Counted from the first letter of the stretch, positions 16,268 through 25,350 are shown. The stretch is 38,962 nt of DNA from Pseudomonadota bacterium (GCA_021792975.1 JAJYTR010000018.1:1-38962); one strand, 5' to 3'. A program made the numbers and translations. The notes: generated from the letters alone by a model not told the origin.

Positions 16268-16412
16268 GCGGATTCGCCGGCATCATCGCCAACCACGCGC
16301 CCCGCCCAGCGACGCGACCGCCGTGCACGGTCAGCGGATTTGGATGACCGTCCTCCGGTGCGCAGCGCCGGGCCGTTTTGCCGTCCCGGACGCCGCAGCG
16401 CCGGGCCGGTAC

Positions 16413-16500
16413 GTCATCCCGGACGGCCCGCAGGGCCGAGCCGGGATCCGGGTGGGCGCCCCCGCAAGAGCCGCTGGATCCCCGCTTGCGCGGGGATGAC
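16413..16500. repeat. REP/BIME-like unit, copy A1
   Basis: This 88-bp unit is bounded by GTCATCCC and GGGATGAC. The left hairpin contains GGCCC-GCA-GGGCC and ends GGGATCC. The right hairpin is ATCCCCGC-TTGC-GCGGGGAT. It is preceded by a degenerate left half (from about 16381) and followed by AGCAAAAA. Confidence 0.8.
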
Positions 16501-16570
16501 AGCAAAAAGCATCGCCGTCGCTCTTCGTCTTGGTTGTCATCCCGAACGACGCGTAGCGCCGAGCCGGTAC

Positions 16571-16658
16571 GTCATCCCGGACGGCCCGCAGGGCCGAGCT
16601 GGGATCCGGGTGGGCGCCCCCGCAAGAGCCGCTGGATCCCCGCTTGCGCGGGAATGAC
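16571..16658. repeat. REP/BIME-like unit, copy A2
   Basis: This is a near-identical 88-bp copy of the unit 158 bp upstream, differing by single changes in the left arm (GAGCTGGG) and right arm (GGGAATGAC). It is preceded by a diverged left half, GTCATCCCGAACGACGCG, at 16536. Confidence 0.8.
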
Positions 16659-16765
16659 AGCAAAAAAGGCATTGCCGCCCAGCCGCGACACCTCGCTCGC
16701 GCACGCGACCGCGCCCGCGCGGCATTGCGGCGGCTCCCCAGTCTGCTGCAGGCTAGCGTCCGCCG

Positions 16766-17692
16766 ATGAATACCGACCTGGGCGAATCACCGCGCGTCAG
16801 CGTGCTGATGGTGCTGGCCGACAGTGGCGCCGGCGCGCTGGATGCCGCGCGCCGCACGCTGGCCGCGCCCGAGTGCGCCGAACTCATCGTGCTGGACAAC
16901 GCCAGCGCAGACGGCATCCCGCAGCGGATTGCGCAGTCGCACGCCGGCGATGCGCGCGTGCAGGTGCGGGCCATGGGCGCCAACCTCGGTTTCGGCGCGG
17001 CCATGAATCGCGGTGCGGCGGCGGCGCAGGGCGACTGGCTGCTGCTGCTCAATCCCGACTGCCTGCTCGAAGCCGACACCGTGGCGCGCCTGCTCGAAGC
17101 CGCAGCGGGTGGTGCTATGGCGGGCGCGGTAGTCTGCGACGCGCAGGGCCGGCCCGATCCTGCGTCGTGGCGGCGCGCGCCCACGCTGCGCCGCGTGCTG
17201 TGCATGATGAGCGGTCTGGCGCGTTTCGAGCGGCGCTGGCCGGCGCTGGCCGGGGTCAACCGCCGCGATGCGCTGCCGGATTCGACGGTACCGGTCGAGG
17301 CGCTGTCCGGCGCGCTGCTGCTGCTGCCGCGTGTGCCGTTCGCGCGCGTGGGCGGTTTCGACGAAGGCTATTTCCTGCACTTCGAGGATCTCGATCTGTG
17401 CACGCGCCTGCACCGCGCCGGGGTGCCGCTGAGGCTGGCCGGCGGCGTGCGCGTGCTGCACGCCAAGGGCGGCTCCTCCGGCGGCCGTGCGCTGTTCGTG
17501 GCGCGGCACAAGCACCGCGGCCTGCTGCGCTATCTCGCACACCATGATCCCGCCGCGCGGCACTGGCCGTGGCGCGCCCTGCTGCCGGCGCTGGTATGGC
17601 TGCATTTCGCGCTGCTGGCACCGCGGCTGGCGCTGCGCGATGCGCGTGCGCGGCGCGGGCAGCGTGCCTCGAATGCCGGCGCCGCGCAGTAG
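16766..17692 (+). CDS. Family 2 glycosyltransferase (rhamnosyltransferase-like)
   Basis: The 308-residue protein has a GT-A fold of the GT2 family, with VSVLMVLAD at the first strand, LDNASADG, NLGFGAAMNRG and LLLLNPDCLLE (the nucleotide-sugar metal-binding DxD-like segment). The acceptor region contains LSGALLLLPR and GGFDEGYFLHFEDLDLCTRL, typical of dTDP-rhamnosyl transferases such as WbbL. A C-terminal hydrophobic stretch near 265-285 suggests membrane association. It stands alone, without polysaccharide genes nearby, so acceptor and sugar cannot be given. Confidence 0.88.
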   Translation: MNTDLGESPRVSVLMVLADSGAGALDAARRTLAAPECAELIVLDNASADGIPQRIAQSHAGDARVQVRAMGANLGFGAAMNRGAAAAQGDWLLLLNPDCLLEADTVARLLEAAAGGAMAGAVVCDAQGRPDPASWRRAPTLRRVLCMMSGLARFERRWPALAGVNRRDALPDSTVPVEALSGALLLLPRVPFARVGGFDEGYFLHFEDLDLCTRLHRAGVPLRLAGGVRVLHAKGGSSGGRALFVARHKHRGLLRYLAHHDPAARHWPWRALLPALVWLHFALLAPRLALRDARARRGQRASNAGAAQ

Positions 17693-17723
17693 CATGGTGC
17701 CCGGTCACCGCGGGGGAGACACC

Positions 17724-18263
17724 ATGATCCGCATCATCACGGCGCTGGCGCTGCGGCTGTTCGCGATGTATCTGCTGGCGCTTGGCGTGCTCGAAATCCC
17801 CGTGCTGATTCTGAGACTGATCGCGCCGCGCGCGGATCACGGCGCCGCATGGCTGGTGATGATGGGGCCGCCGGCGGCGGTCGTCGTGCTCACGCTCGGC
17901 TTGTTCGCGCTGCTGTGGCGGCTGGGTGGCGGCGCCTTGCGCAATGCTGTGGCGCTGGATTCGCTGGCGGCGAGTGCACCGCCAGCAGTGGCGGATTTGC
18001 GGCGCTGGCAGGCGTTGCTGATGGGTCTGCTGGGCCTGTATTTTTGCTGCTCGGCCTTGATCGGCGCGATGAACATGGCCTTGATCATTTCGCTCCCACC
18101 GGTGCAGGCATGGATGCATGGTGTGCGCGAAGTCCGGCTGATGCAGCTCGATGCGGCTGCAGTGAGTGCCGGTAGCAGGCTGGTCGTCGGCCTGGCCTTG
18201 CTGCTGGGTGCTTGGATCGCGGCGCGGCGGCTGCGCCGCAGGTCTGTGCGCGTGGCCGATTGA
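17724..18263 (+). CDS. Four-helix membrane protein, DUF2975-like
   Basis: The 179-residue protein has four predicted membrane helices (about 5-33, 46-66, 96-120 and 148-168). The spacing, and the LRRWQALLMGLLGLYF segment leading into helix three, recall DUF2975 proteins, but recognition is tentative. ATG at 17724 is chosen for its strong ribosome binding site (GGGGGAGA, 17713-17720); an in-frame ATG at 17694 is possible. It ends 15 bp from the converging priA gene. Its codons look somewhat less GC-biased than those of its neighbours. Confidence 0.7.
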   Translation: MIRIITALALRLFAMYLLALGVLEIPVLILRLIAPRADHGAAWLVMMGPPAAVVVLTLGLFALLWRLGGGALRNAVALDSLAASAPPAVADLRRWQALLMGLLGLYFCCSALIGAMNMALIISLPPVQAWMHGVREVRLMQLDAAAVSAGSRLVVGLALLLGAWIAARRLRRRSVRVAD

Positions 18264-18278
18264 GCCGCACCACGCGGC

Positions 18279-20471
18279 TCACCCCATCTCCAGCGGATCG
18301 ACATCCAGCGACCAGCGCAGGCTGCGGGCCTGCGGCAGGGCTTCCAGTGTCTGCGCCCAGGGCGCCAGCGCGGCGTGCAGCGCGCGGCGCTCGGCGGCGG
18401 TCAGCAGCAGTTGGCCGCACCAGCGCGGGCCGCGGCGCGGCAGCGGCGCGGGCATGGGGCCGACGGCCTCGACACCGGGTGCGGCCGGCAGCGCGGCGCG
18501 CGCGGCCTCGAGGAAGGCGAACAGGCGCTCCTCGCGCTCGGCCTCGGCGCGCAGCAGCACGTGGTGCGCGTGCGGCGGCAGGCACGCGGCACGGCGTTCG
18601 TCCAGCAGTTCGGCGGCCAGTGCGGGGTAGCCGCCGGACAGCAGGCGCAGCAGCAGCGGATGGTCGGGATGGCGCGTCTGCAGCAGCACGCGGCCGGGGG
18701 CATCGCCGCGGCCGGCGCGGCCGGCGACCTGCACGACGAGCTGTGCCAGGCGCTCGGGCGCGCGGAAGTCGATGCTGTACAGGCCCTCGTCCACGCCGGT
18801 GACGGCCACCAGCGTCAGCCGCGGCAGGTCATGGCCCTTGGCCAGCATCTGCGTGCCCACCAGCAGCGCCGGGCCGGCGGGCGGCAGGCGCGCGTCCAGC
18901 GCGGCCTGCGCGGCGCGCGCGCGCGTGGTCTCGCGGTCCACGCGCAGCAGCGGGATACCGGGGAAGCGTTGGGCCAGCGCGTCTTCCAGGCGCTCGGTGC
19001 CGTGGCCCTGCGGCTGCAGCGCGGGGCTGCCGCAGGCGGGACAAGTGGCAGGCACCGGCTGCAGGCGACCGCACAGGTGGCACTCCAGCCGGCGCGCGGC
19101 GCGGTGCCAGGTCAGCGGCCGCGCGCAGTGCGGGCAGTCGGCATGCCAGCCGCAGCCCGCGCAGGTGAGCACCGGCGCGTAGCCGCGGCGGTTGCGGAAC
19201 ACCAGCGCCTGCTCGCCGCGCGCGAAGGTTTCGGCTAGCGCCGCCAGCAGCGGCGCACTGAGGCCGTGTTCACTGCGCTGGCGGCGCAGGTCGATCAACT
19301 CGACATGCGGCGCCGGGCGCGCGTTGGCGCGCTGCGCCAGGCGCAGGTGCGCGTAGCGCCCGCGCACGGCGTTGTGCAGGCTCTCCAGCGACGGCGTGGC
19401 CGAGCCCAGCAGCACCGGGATGTCCAGCCGCTGTGCGCGGCGGATGGCGAGGTCGCGCGCGTGGTAACGCAGGCCATCCTGCTGCTTGTAGCTGGCGTCG
19501 TGCTCCTCGTCGATCACGATCAGCCCGGCGTGCGGCAGCGGCGTGAACACCGCCGAGCGCGTGCCCAGCAGCACGCGTGCCGCGCCGCTGCGCGCGCGCA
19601 GCCAGGCGTCCACGCGCAGCCCGTCGGCGAGGCCGGAGTGCAGCGTGTCCACGCGCACGCCCAGGCGTGCCTGCAGGCGCTGCGCGGTCTGCGCCACCAG
19701 GCCGATCTCCGGCACCAGCATCAGCACCTGGCGGCCCTGCGCCAGCACCTCGCGCATGCGCGCCAGGTACACCTCGGTCTTGCCGCTGCCGGTGACGCCC
19801 TCCAGCAGGGTGACGCCGAAACCCGGCGGCTGCGCGCGCAGCGCCGCCAGCACCTGCTGCTGCGCCGGATTGAGCGGCGGGCCGGATTCGGCGGGCGTGG
19901 CCGCGCCGGTCGGCGCCAGCGGTTCCACCAGCCCGGCCTTGCGCAGTCGCGCCAGTGCGGCGCGCTGCGCGGCCGGCCGCGCGCGGACGGCTGCGAGTGC
20001 CAGCGGTGCCGCGGCCAGCGCGGCCAGCAGCGCCGTGGCGGCGCCGCGCGGCGCCGTGCCGGTTGCGAGTGCGGCGCGTCCCGTCGCGCTGATGCACCAG
20101 CCCGCCACGCGCGCGGCCGGCAACGGCCGGCCGTTGCGCAGCGCGGCGGGCAGGGCGCCCAGCAGGGCCTCGCCCGGTGCGCCCAGCCAGTAGCCGGCGG
20201 CCCACAGCGCGCTGGCCAGCAGTTCGGCATCCAGCAGCGGCGCAGCGTCCAGCACCGCGGCCACCGGCTTGAGCTGATCGCGCGGCAGCACGCTGCCGGC
20301 GGCCCGTTCCACCGCGATCCCCACGCGCAGGCCTCGCGCAAACGGCACCCGCACCCGCGAACCCGGCGCCGGCGGCGGTCCCGGACACGTGTAATCGAAC
20401 AGCCGGCGCAGCGGCACCGGCAACGCCACACGCACGATGTCCGGCGCCGCGTCGGCTTGCGTGCCACTCAT
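18279..20471 (-). CDS. priA: Primosomal protein N' (replication restart helicase PriA)
   Basis: PriA recognises stalled forks and reloads the replicative helicase. The 730-residue protein has the N-terminal 3'-end binding domain (RVALPVPLRRLFDYTCP), Walker A GVTGSGKT (225-232), Walker B DEEH (321-324), LLGSATPSLES, and eight zinc cysteines (437, 440, 446, 449, 464, 467, 477, 480). The C-terminal helicase part includes GTQMLAKGHDLPRLTLV and QVAGRAGRG. ATG at 20471 is preferred; a TTG nine codons earlier is open. A DnaA-box-like pair lies 55 bp upstream of the start. It converges with the DUF2975-like gene. Confidence 0.97.
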   Translation of the reverse strand: MSGTQADAAPDIVRVALPVPLRRLFDYTCPGPPPAPGSRVRVPFARGLRVGIAVERAAGSVLPRDQLKPVAAVLDAAPLLDAELLASALWAAGYWLGAPGEALLGALPAALRNGRPLPAARVAGWCISATGRAALATGTAPRGAATALLAALAAAPLALAAVRARPAAQRAALARLRKAGLVEPLAPTGAATPAESGPPLNPAQQQVLAALRAQPPGFGVTLLEGVTGSGKTEVYLARMREVLAQGRQVLMLVPEIGLVAQTAQRLQARLGVRVDTLHSGLADGLRVDAWLRARSGAARVLLGTRSAVFTPLPHAGLIVIDEEHDASYKQQDGLRYHARDLAIRRAQRLDIPVLLGSATPSLESLHNAVRGRYAHLRLAQRANARPAPHVELIDLRRQRSEHGLSAPLLAALAETFARGEQALVFRNRRGYAPVLTCAGCGWHADCPHCARPLTWHRAARRLECHLCGRLQPVPATCPACGSPALQPQGHGTERLEDALAQRFPGIPLLRVDRETTRARAAQAALDARLPPAGPALLVGTQMLAKGHDLPRLTLVAVTGVDEGLYSIDFRAPERLAQLVVQVAGRAGRGDAPGRVLLQTRHPDHPLLLRLLSGGYPALAAELLDERRAACLPPHAHHVLLRAEAEREERLFAFLEAARAALPAAPGVEAVGPMPAPLPRRGPRWCGQLLLTAAERRALHAALAPWAQTLEALPQARSLRWSLDVDPLEMG

Positions 20472-20772
20472 GCGTGCCTGCGCAGATTCGCTGGGCAAAA
20501 GCAGGATTCCAAAAGGGTTTGGGGCTTATCCACAAAAGCTGTGGACAAGTCTGTGCATGGGCCGTTGCCGCCGCCTGCGCGCACCTTGCCACAGCGCGCT
20601 CGCACCGGGCTTGGACAGATTTTCAACAAAGCGTCACATCCCCATTGAATCAGGGCGTTAGACGATCGGTTCAGGGCGCAGTCGGCTCCGCCGCGGCCTT
20701 CACGCCAGGCCCGGGGCGGCATCGCGCCGAGCCTCACGCTGCTGTGCACAACGCCGCCGCGGCGAAAAATTC
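20472..20772. other. Intergenic gap upstream of priA with DnaA-box-like sites
   Basis: This 301-bp gap lies between the priA start and the epimerase stop, so it must hold the priA promoter. It contains the inverted pair at 20526-20548 and a weaker box-like TGTGCACAA at 20743-20751. No gene is visible. Confidence 0.6.
20526..20548. promoter_or_regulatory. Inverted pair of DnaA-box-like sites upstream of priA
   Basis: TTATCCACA (20526-20534) exactly matches the consensus DnaA box. TGTGGACAA (20540-20548) is the reverse complement of TTGTCCACA, one base from consensus. The gap is 5 bp. A closely similar element occurs at 36225-36247. Placement 55 bp from the priA start suggests replication-linked control, which is inference. 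Confidence 0.6.
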
Positions 20773-21765
20773 CTATTGCGGCGAGGGCAGCAGGTGGTTC
20801 CTGCGCAGCCACGCGACCGTACTGTCGGCCATGGCCTGCAGCGGCACGTGGCGGTAGCCGAGCTCGGCGCATGCGCGGGTGTCGTCCACCTGCAGCCGAT
20901 GGCAGGCCAGGGCGACGCTCTCGCGGGTGATCGCGGGCGCCCGCCCGCTGCCGGCCGCGACCGATTCCTGCCACAGCGCGTGCAGCCACAGCAGCGCGCG
21001 CGGCAGGGTGCGCCGCGGCGCCGGTACGTCCAGGGCCTGCGCCAGCGCCGCCACCAGCGCGCCGAAGGACGCGCTGCAGCCGCCCAGCACCCAGGTACGT
21101 GCGCCGGCCGGATGCATTGCGGCGGCCACGTGTGCGGCGGCGACCTCGCGTACCTCGGCGAAGGCACCGGTGCCCGGCGGCGCACCGGGCAGTCGCCGTG
21201 CCGCCAGCAACTGCGCCAGCCGCGACCAGTTGCGGCGGTCGCCGGGGCCGAGGATGTGGCCGGGCTGCAGCACCGCCGTGCCGATGCGCCCGGCGGCACC
21301 GGCCGCCTGTACCAGCGCCTCGGCCGCAGCCTTGCTGCGCGCATAGTGCACCGGGCCCTCGCGTCCCAGGTGCGGTGAAGATTCGTCGATGCGGTCTTCG
21401 GTGAGCCCGTACACGCTGATGCTGGAGGTGTACACGAAGCGCCGCACGCCGCATCCGGCGGCGGTCTCCAGCAGCGCACGCGTACCCTCGACGTTGACGC
21501 ACCACTGCCGCGCGCGTTCGCGCCGCCACACGCTGGTATCGGCGGCGAGATGGAACACTGCGTCGGGTGCGGGCGTCAGCGCGCGGCGCAGCAGCGCGGT
21601 GTCGGCGATATCGCCCTGCAGCACGGGCACATCGGCGGCCTGCAGCGCGCGCCGGCTGTCGTCGCTGTGCGCGAGCGCGCGCACGGTCACGCCCTGGCGC
21701 TGCAGCGCGGTCAGCACGTGGCCGCCCAGGAAGCCGCCGGCGCCGGTGATCAGCGCGCTGCGCAC
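20773..21765 (-). CDS. NAD-dependent epimerase/dehydratase family protein
   Basis: The 330-residue protein is an extended short-chain dehydrogenase. It has the nucleotide-binding TGAGGFLG (residues 7-14), an acidic turn near LQGDIAD, LAADTSVW, then the catalytic TSSISVYG and Tyr141-x3-Lys145 (YARSKAAAE). GHILGPGDRRNW is the usual substrate-side loop. The pattern is closest to 3-beta-hydroxysteroid dehydrogenase or dihydroflavonol reductase-like proteins, so the substrate is open. GTG at 21765 is chosen because it starts the Rossmann strand; upstream codons overlap the divergent MATE gene. The two starts are 67 bp apart. Confidence 0.87.
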   Translation of the reverse strand: MRSALITGAGGFLGGHVLTALQRQGVTVRALAHSDDSRRALQAADVPVLQGDIADTALLRRALTPAPDAVFHLAADTSVWRRERARQWCVNVEGTRALLETAAGCGVRRFVYTSSISVYGLTEDRIDESSPHLGREGPVHYARSKAAAEALVQAAGAAGRIGTAVLQPGHILGPGDRRNWSRLAQLLAARRLPGAPPGTGAFAEVREVAAAHVAAAMHPAGARTWVLGGCSASFGALVAALAQALDVPAPRRTLPRALLWLHALWQESVAAGSGRAPAITRESVALACHRLQVDDTRACAELGYRHVPLQAMADSTVAWLRRNHLLPSPQ

Positions 21766-21800
21766 GGGGGTTGTCCTCGCGACACGGGCGGGCTCCTCTC

Positions 21801-21806
21801 TACACT
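21801..21806 (+). promoter_or_regulatory. Candidate -10 element of the MATE gene
   Basis: TACACT lies 27 nt before the start, within the short divergent gap. The same hexamer, followed by GCGCG, occurs before the SDR gene at 25698. Both are good -10 matches in otherwise GC-rich DNA. Confidence 0.45.
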
Positions 21807-21832
21807 GCGCGTTTCTCGCGCGAATGGAGACT

Positions 21833-23185
21833 ATGGCACGCGTGGATGCACACCGGCTGCTGGACGAAGCGGGCGCCACGCTGCGGCTGGCGCTGCCGCT
21901 GATCACCGGACAGCTCGCCGCGGTGGGCATGAGCGCCATCGACGCGGTGATGGCCGGGCACTACTCGGCCGACGTGCTGGGCGCGGTGGCGGTGGGTGTC
22001 AGCCTGTGGTCACTGGCGGTGGTATGCGCCATCAGGCTGATGCTGGCGCTGCCGCCGTCGGTCTCGCAGATGGTGGGCGCCGGCCGCCAGGGCGAGATCG
22101 GTCCGCTGTTCCGCCAGGCGCTGGGACTGGCGGTCGGCGTCGGCCTGCTGCTGTTCTTCTTCGTGCACACGCTGGCGCCGCGACTGGTACGCCTGCTGCA
22201 CGTGGATCCGCTGTTGTGGCCGCAGGTGACGGAGTTCCTGCATGCGGTGTCCTTCGGCGCGCCGGCCATCGCCTGCTACTTCGCGCTGCGCGGAGTGTCC
22301 GAGGGCCTGGGCCACACGCGTCCGACCATGTACTTCGGCCTGCTGGGCCTGTTGCTGCTGGGCCCGCTGGACTGGGTGCTGATGTACGGCAAGCTGGGCC
22401 TGCCCGCGCTGGGCGCGCAGGGCAGCGGCATGGCCACCGCCATCATCGTCTGGGCTGAGCTGCTGGGTTTTCTGCTGTACATGCGCCGCGCGCGTGCCTA
22501 CCGCGGCCTGACGCTGTTCGCGCGGCCGGAGCCGCCGGACTGGGCACAGCTCGCCGCGCTGCTGCGCCTGGGTCTGCCGATGGCCTTCAGCCTGCTGATG
22601 GAATCCAGCCTGTTCGTGGCCGCCGCGCTGGCCATCGGCCGGCTGGGCGCGGACGTGGTGGCCAGCCACCAGATCGCGCTGAACGTGGCGGCGCTGACCT
22701 TCATGCTGCCGCTGGGGCTGGCCATGGCCATCACCGTGCGCGTGGGCTTCGCCGTCGGCCGCCGCGATGCGCGCGGCGTGCGCTATGCGGGCTGCGCCGG
22801 CATCGCGCTGACGCTGCTGACGCAGAGCGTCTCCACCACGCTGATGCTGGGCTTCCCGCACGCCATCGCCGCGCTGTACACCGGCAACGCGCGGGTCATC
22901 GCGCTGGCCGCGCAGCTGCTGGTGCTGGCCGGCATCTTCCAGTTCTCCGACGGCATCCAGGCCGCTTCGGCCGGCGCGCTGCGAGGGCTGAAGGACACGC
23001 GCGCGCCCATGTTGATCACCGCGTTCGCTTACTGGGTGGTGGGCTTTCCGCTGGGGCTGTACCTGGGCTTCGCGCACGGGCTGGGCGCGCGCGGCGTGTG
23101 GATGGGGCTGATCGCCGGCTTGAGCGTGGCGGCGGTGCTGCTGCTGGCGCGCTTCGCGCGGCGCGCCGTGACCGCGTGCGGATGA
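21833..23185 (+). CDS. MATE family multidrug/sodium antiporter (NorM-like)
   Basis: The 450-residue protein has 12 predicted membrane helices in two halves, consistent with cation-coupled export of toxic organic cations or similar compounds. Typical MATE segments are LALPLITGQLAAVGMSAIDAVMAGHYS near the N-terminus, ALRGVSEGLGHTRPTMYFGLLG, LGLPMAFSLLMESSLF opening the second half, and SAGALRGLKDTRAPMLITA. ATG at 21833 has GGAGA 5 nt upstream; an in-frame ATG three codons earlier is possible. Substrates cannot be told from sequence. Confidence 0.93.
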   Translation: MARVDAHRLLDEAGATLRLALPLITGQLAAVGMSAIDAVMAGHYSADVLGAVAVGVSLWSLAVVCAIRLMLALPPSVSQMVGAGRQGEIGPLFRQALGLAVGVGLLLFFFVHTLAPRLVRLLHVDPLLWPQVTEFLHAVSFGAPAIACYFALRGVSEGLGHTRPTMYFGLLGLLLLGPLDWVLMYGKLGLPALGAQGSGMATAIIVWAELLGFLLYMRRARAYRGLTLFARPEPPDWAQLAALLRLGLPMAFSLLMESSLFVAAALAIGRLGADVVASHQIALNVAALTFMLPLGLAMAITVRVGFAVGRRDARGVRYAGCAGIALTLLTQSVSTTLMLGFPHAIAALYTGNARVIALAAQLLVLAGIFQFSDGIQAASAGALRGLKDTRAPMLITAFAYWVVGFPLGLYLGFAHGLGARGVWMGLIAGLSVAAVLLLARFARRAVTACG

Positions 23186-23238
23186 CGCACGCGCCGCGGC
23201 TGGGCTAGGCTGGACACTTTCCGGGACGGATCGGGATC

Positions 23239-25095
23239 ATGGCCGAGACCAGCAAGGGCAACGGTTTCCTGGGGTTCCTCAAGGTGCTCTGGCGCGGCAT
23301 CAATTTCACCCGCCAGGCCATCCTCAACCTGATTTTCTTCGGACTGCTGCTGGTCATCATCCTGGCCGCCGCGCGCAGGCCGCTGCCGCTGCAGGACCAC
23401 ACCATCCTGGTGATCGCGCCGCATGGCGAGATCGTCGAGCAGTACAGCATCGATCCGGCGCAGCGCGCACTGGCAAGGCTCTCCGGGCAGCGCCTGCAGC
23501 AGGTGCAGCTGCGCGACCTGCTGGCGGCGCTGCGGCATGCTGCCCACGATCCGCGCATCAGCGGCGTGCTGCTGGACACCTCCGACCTGCAGACCGGCAC
23601 GTGGACGTTCGCGACGCTACGCCAGGTGGGCCGTGCCATCACTCGGTTCGAGGCCAGCGGCAAGCCGGTGATCGCCTGGGCCAGCGGCTACGACCAGGGC
23701 CAGTACTACCTGGCCATGCGCGCCGACAAGGTGCTGCTGGATCCGCAGGGCAGTGTGCTGTTCACCGGCCTCGACAGCTACCAGCCCTATTTCAAGGACC
23801 TGCTGGACAAGCTGGGCGTGGACGTGCATCTGTTCCGCGTCGGCCAGTTCAAGTCGGCGGCCGAGCCGTTCATCCTCAACGGTCCCTCGCCGGCCGCGCA
23901 GGAAGCCAACGCCTACTGGCTGGGCGGGCTGTGGAACGAATGGCTGGATGCCGTGGCCCGCGCGCGCAAGCTGGCGCCGGCGCAGGTCAAGACCGACATC
24001 GACCATCTGCCGCAGGGCGTGGCCGCCGCCGGCGGCGACCTGGCGCGGCTGGCGCTGCGGGAGCACTTCGTGGACGGCCTGGCCACGCGCGCGCAGCTGG
24101 TCGCCGACCTGCGGCGCATCGGCGCGCCCGAACGCGACGGCCACGGTTTCCGCGGCATCGATCTGCAGGACTACCTGGCGCGCGTCAAGCGCGGGCAGCG
24201 CGCGGACGGACGGCCCGTGATCGCCGTGGTGGTGGCCGAGGGCGATATCGTCAGCGGTCCGCAGCGTCCGGGCAGCATCGGCGGCACGCAGACCGCGCGG
24301 CTGATCCGCCGGGCGCGCGAGGACAAGGACGTCAAGGCCATCGTGCTGCGCGTCAACTCGCCGGGCGGCGCGGTGTATCCGGCCGAGCTGATCCGTCGCG
24401 AGGTGCAACTGGCGCGCGCGGCCGGCAAGCCGGTGGTGGCCTCGATGGGCAATGTCGCTGCCAGCGGCGGCTACTGGATCTCGATGAACGCCAACCAGAT
24501 CGTGGCCGAGCCCGACACCATCACCGGCTCGATCGGCATCTTCGGTCTGTACTACAACATCCCCGACGCGCTGGCCAAGATCGGCATCCACACCGGCGGG
24601 CTTGGCACCACGCCCTGGGCAGGCGCCTTCGACATCACCCGGCCGCTCGATCCGCAGGTGGGCGCCACCATCCAGCAGGTCATCGACAAGGGCTATCTGG
24701 ATTTCGTGGGCGGCGTGGCCAAGGCGCGCGGCAAGAGCTTCGACGCCATCAACGCCATCGCCCAGGGTCGCGTGTGGACCGGCCGCCAGGCCTATGCGCG
24801 CGGGCTGGTGGACAAGCTGGGCGGCATCGATACCGCCATCGCGCTGGCGGCGCAGGACGCCAGACTGGGCAAGAACTACCAGGTGCGCTACGTGCAGCAG
24901 CCGGTCAAGCCCTTCGACCGTTTCCTGATGAGCCTCAGCGACAGCGCGCTGGCCTCGATTGCGCTGCATCACGGCATCCGCCTGCCGCCCTGGATGGCCG
25001 CGTTCGCACCGCGCGTCGCCGGCCCGCTGCAGTTGCTGCAGAGCGCCCGGCCCGGCAAGGTGAACGTGTACGCCTACTGTTTCTGCGGACGGTGA
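23239..25095 (+). CDS. sppA: Signal peptide peptidase SppA, 67 kDa type
   Basis: SppA is a membrane-bound Ser/Lys protease degrading cleaved signal peptides. The 618-residue protein has one N-terminal helix (about 32-50) and two tandem SppA domains, the long E. coli type. The general base is Lys205 (VGQFKSAAEPF) in the first domain, and the nucleophile is Ser409 (NVAASGGYWISM) in the second. GSIGIFG and VNSPGGAVYPAE are further family segments. The C-terminal tail CFCGR is unusual but short. The gene stands alone, with a repeat-filled region after its stop. Confidence 0.95.
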   Translation: MAETSKGNGFLGFLKVLWRGINFTRQAILNLIFFGLLLVIILAAARRPLPLQDHTILVIAPHGEIVEQYSIDPAQRALARLSGQRLQQVQLRDLLAALRHAAHDPRISGVLLDTSDLQTGTWTFATLRQVGRAITRFEASGKPVIAWASGYDQGQYYLAMRADKVLLDPQGSVLFTGLDSYQPYFKDLLDKLGVDVHLFRVGQFKSAAEPFILNGPSPAAQEANAYWLGGLWNEWLDAVARARKLAPAQVKTDIDHLPQGVAAAGGDLARLALREHFVDGLATRAQLVADLRRIGAPERDGHGFRGIDLQDYLARVKRGQRADGRPVIAVVVAEGDIVSGPQRPGSIGGTQTARLIRRAREDKDVKAIVLRVNSPGGAVYPAELIRREVQLARAAGKPVVASMGNVAASGGYWISMNANQIVAEPDTITGSIGIFGLYYNIPDALAKIGIHTGGLGTTPWAGAFDITRPLDPQVGATIQQVIDKGYLDFVGGVAKARGKSFDAINAIAQGRVWTGRQAYARGLVDKLGGIDTAIALAAQDARLGKNYQVRYVQQPVKPFDRFLMSLSDSALASIALHHGIRLPPWMAAFAPRVAGPLQLLQSARPGKVNVYAYCFCGR

Positions 25096-25189
25096 ACGGC
25101 GGCGACCCGGAACTCGCCGCTCACGCCGGCACGCGCCCGGTGCCGCGGGCGCCGGGCCGGGATGCAGACGGCGTCGCGCAAGTGCTGCT

Positions 25190-25226
25190 GGATCCCCGGC
25201 TCGCGCTGCGCGCGCCCGGGGATGAC
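25190..25226. repeat. REP/BIME-like right half, copy B-R
   Basis: GGATCCCCGG and CCGGGGATGAC flank a GC-rich centre. Relative to copies A1/A2 the stem changes from CCCCGC/GCGGGG to CCCCGG/CCGGGG, so pairing is kept. Confidence 0.7.
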
Positions 25227-25272
25227 GGCCGAGAGGCGAAGCGTCCTCTCGACCGACACGCAACGCCGATCT

Positions 25273-25350
25273 GGTACGTCATCCCGGACGGCGCGCAGCG
25301 CCGAGCCGGTACGTCATCCCGGACGGCGCGCAGCGCCGAGCCGGGATCCA
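25273..25350. repeat. REP/BIME-like left halves, perfect 35-bp tandem duplication
   Basis: Two identical 35-bp left halves (25273-25307 and 25308-25342) lie head to tail, each beginning GGTACGTCATCCC and ending GCGCCGAGCC; the second continues GGGATCCA. The inner stem here is GGCGC-GCA-GCGCC rather than GGCCC-GCA-GGGCC. Confidence 0.8.

Larger units (their letters stand above)
16268..16765. other. Intergenic stretch filled with REP-like repeats
   Basis: There is no gene between glnE and the glycosyltransferase. From about 16375 to 16668 the stretch holds palindromic repeat units. Apparent minus-strand ORFs here (reading FPRKRGSSGSCGG) are translations of the repeats. The last 100 bp before the glycosyltransferase show no clear signal. 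Confidence 0.7.

Noticed and set aside
16331-16725. Minus-strand ORFs reading FPRKRGSSGSCGG
   Set aside because: These are translations of the palindromic repeats; the same peptide arises from both copies.
20472-20772. Chromosomal origin (oriC) because of DnaA boxes
   Set aside because: Only two good boxes, no AT-rich unwinding element, and no dnaA, dnaN or gidA genes nearby.
25273-25350. CRISPR array from the 35-bp tandem repeat
   Set aside because: The repeats are directly adjacent with no spacers, and no cas genes are present.
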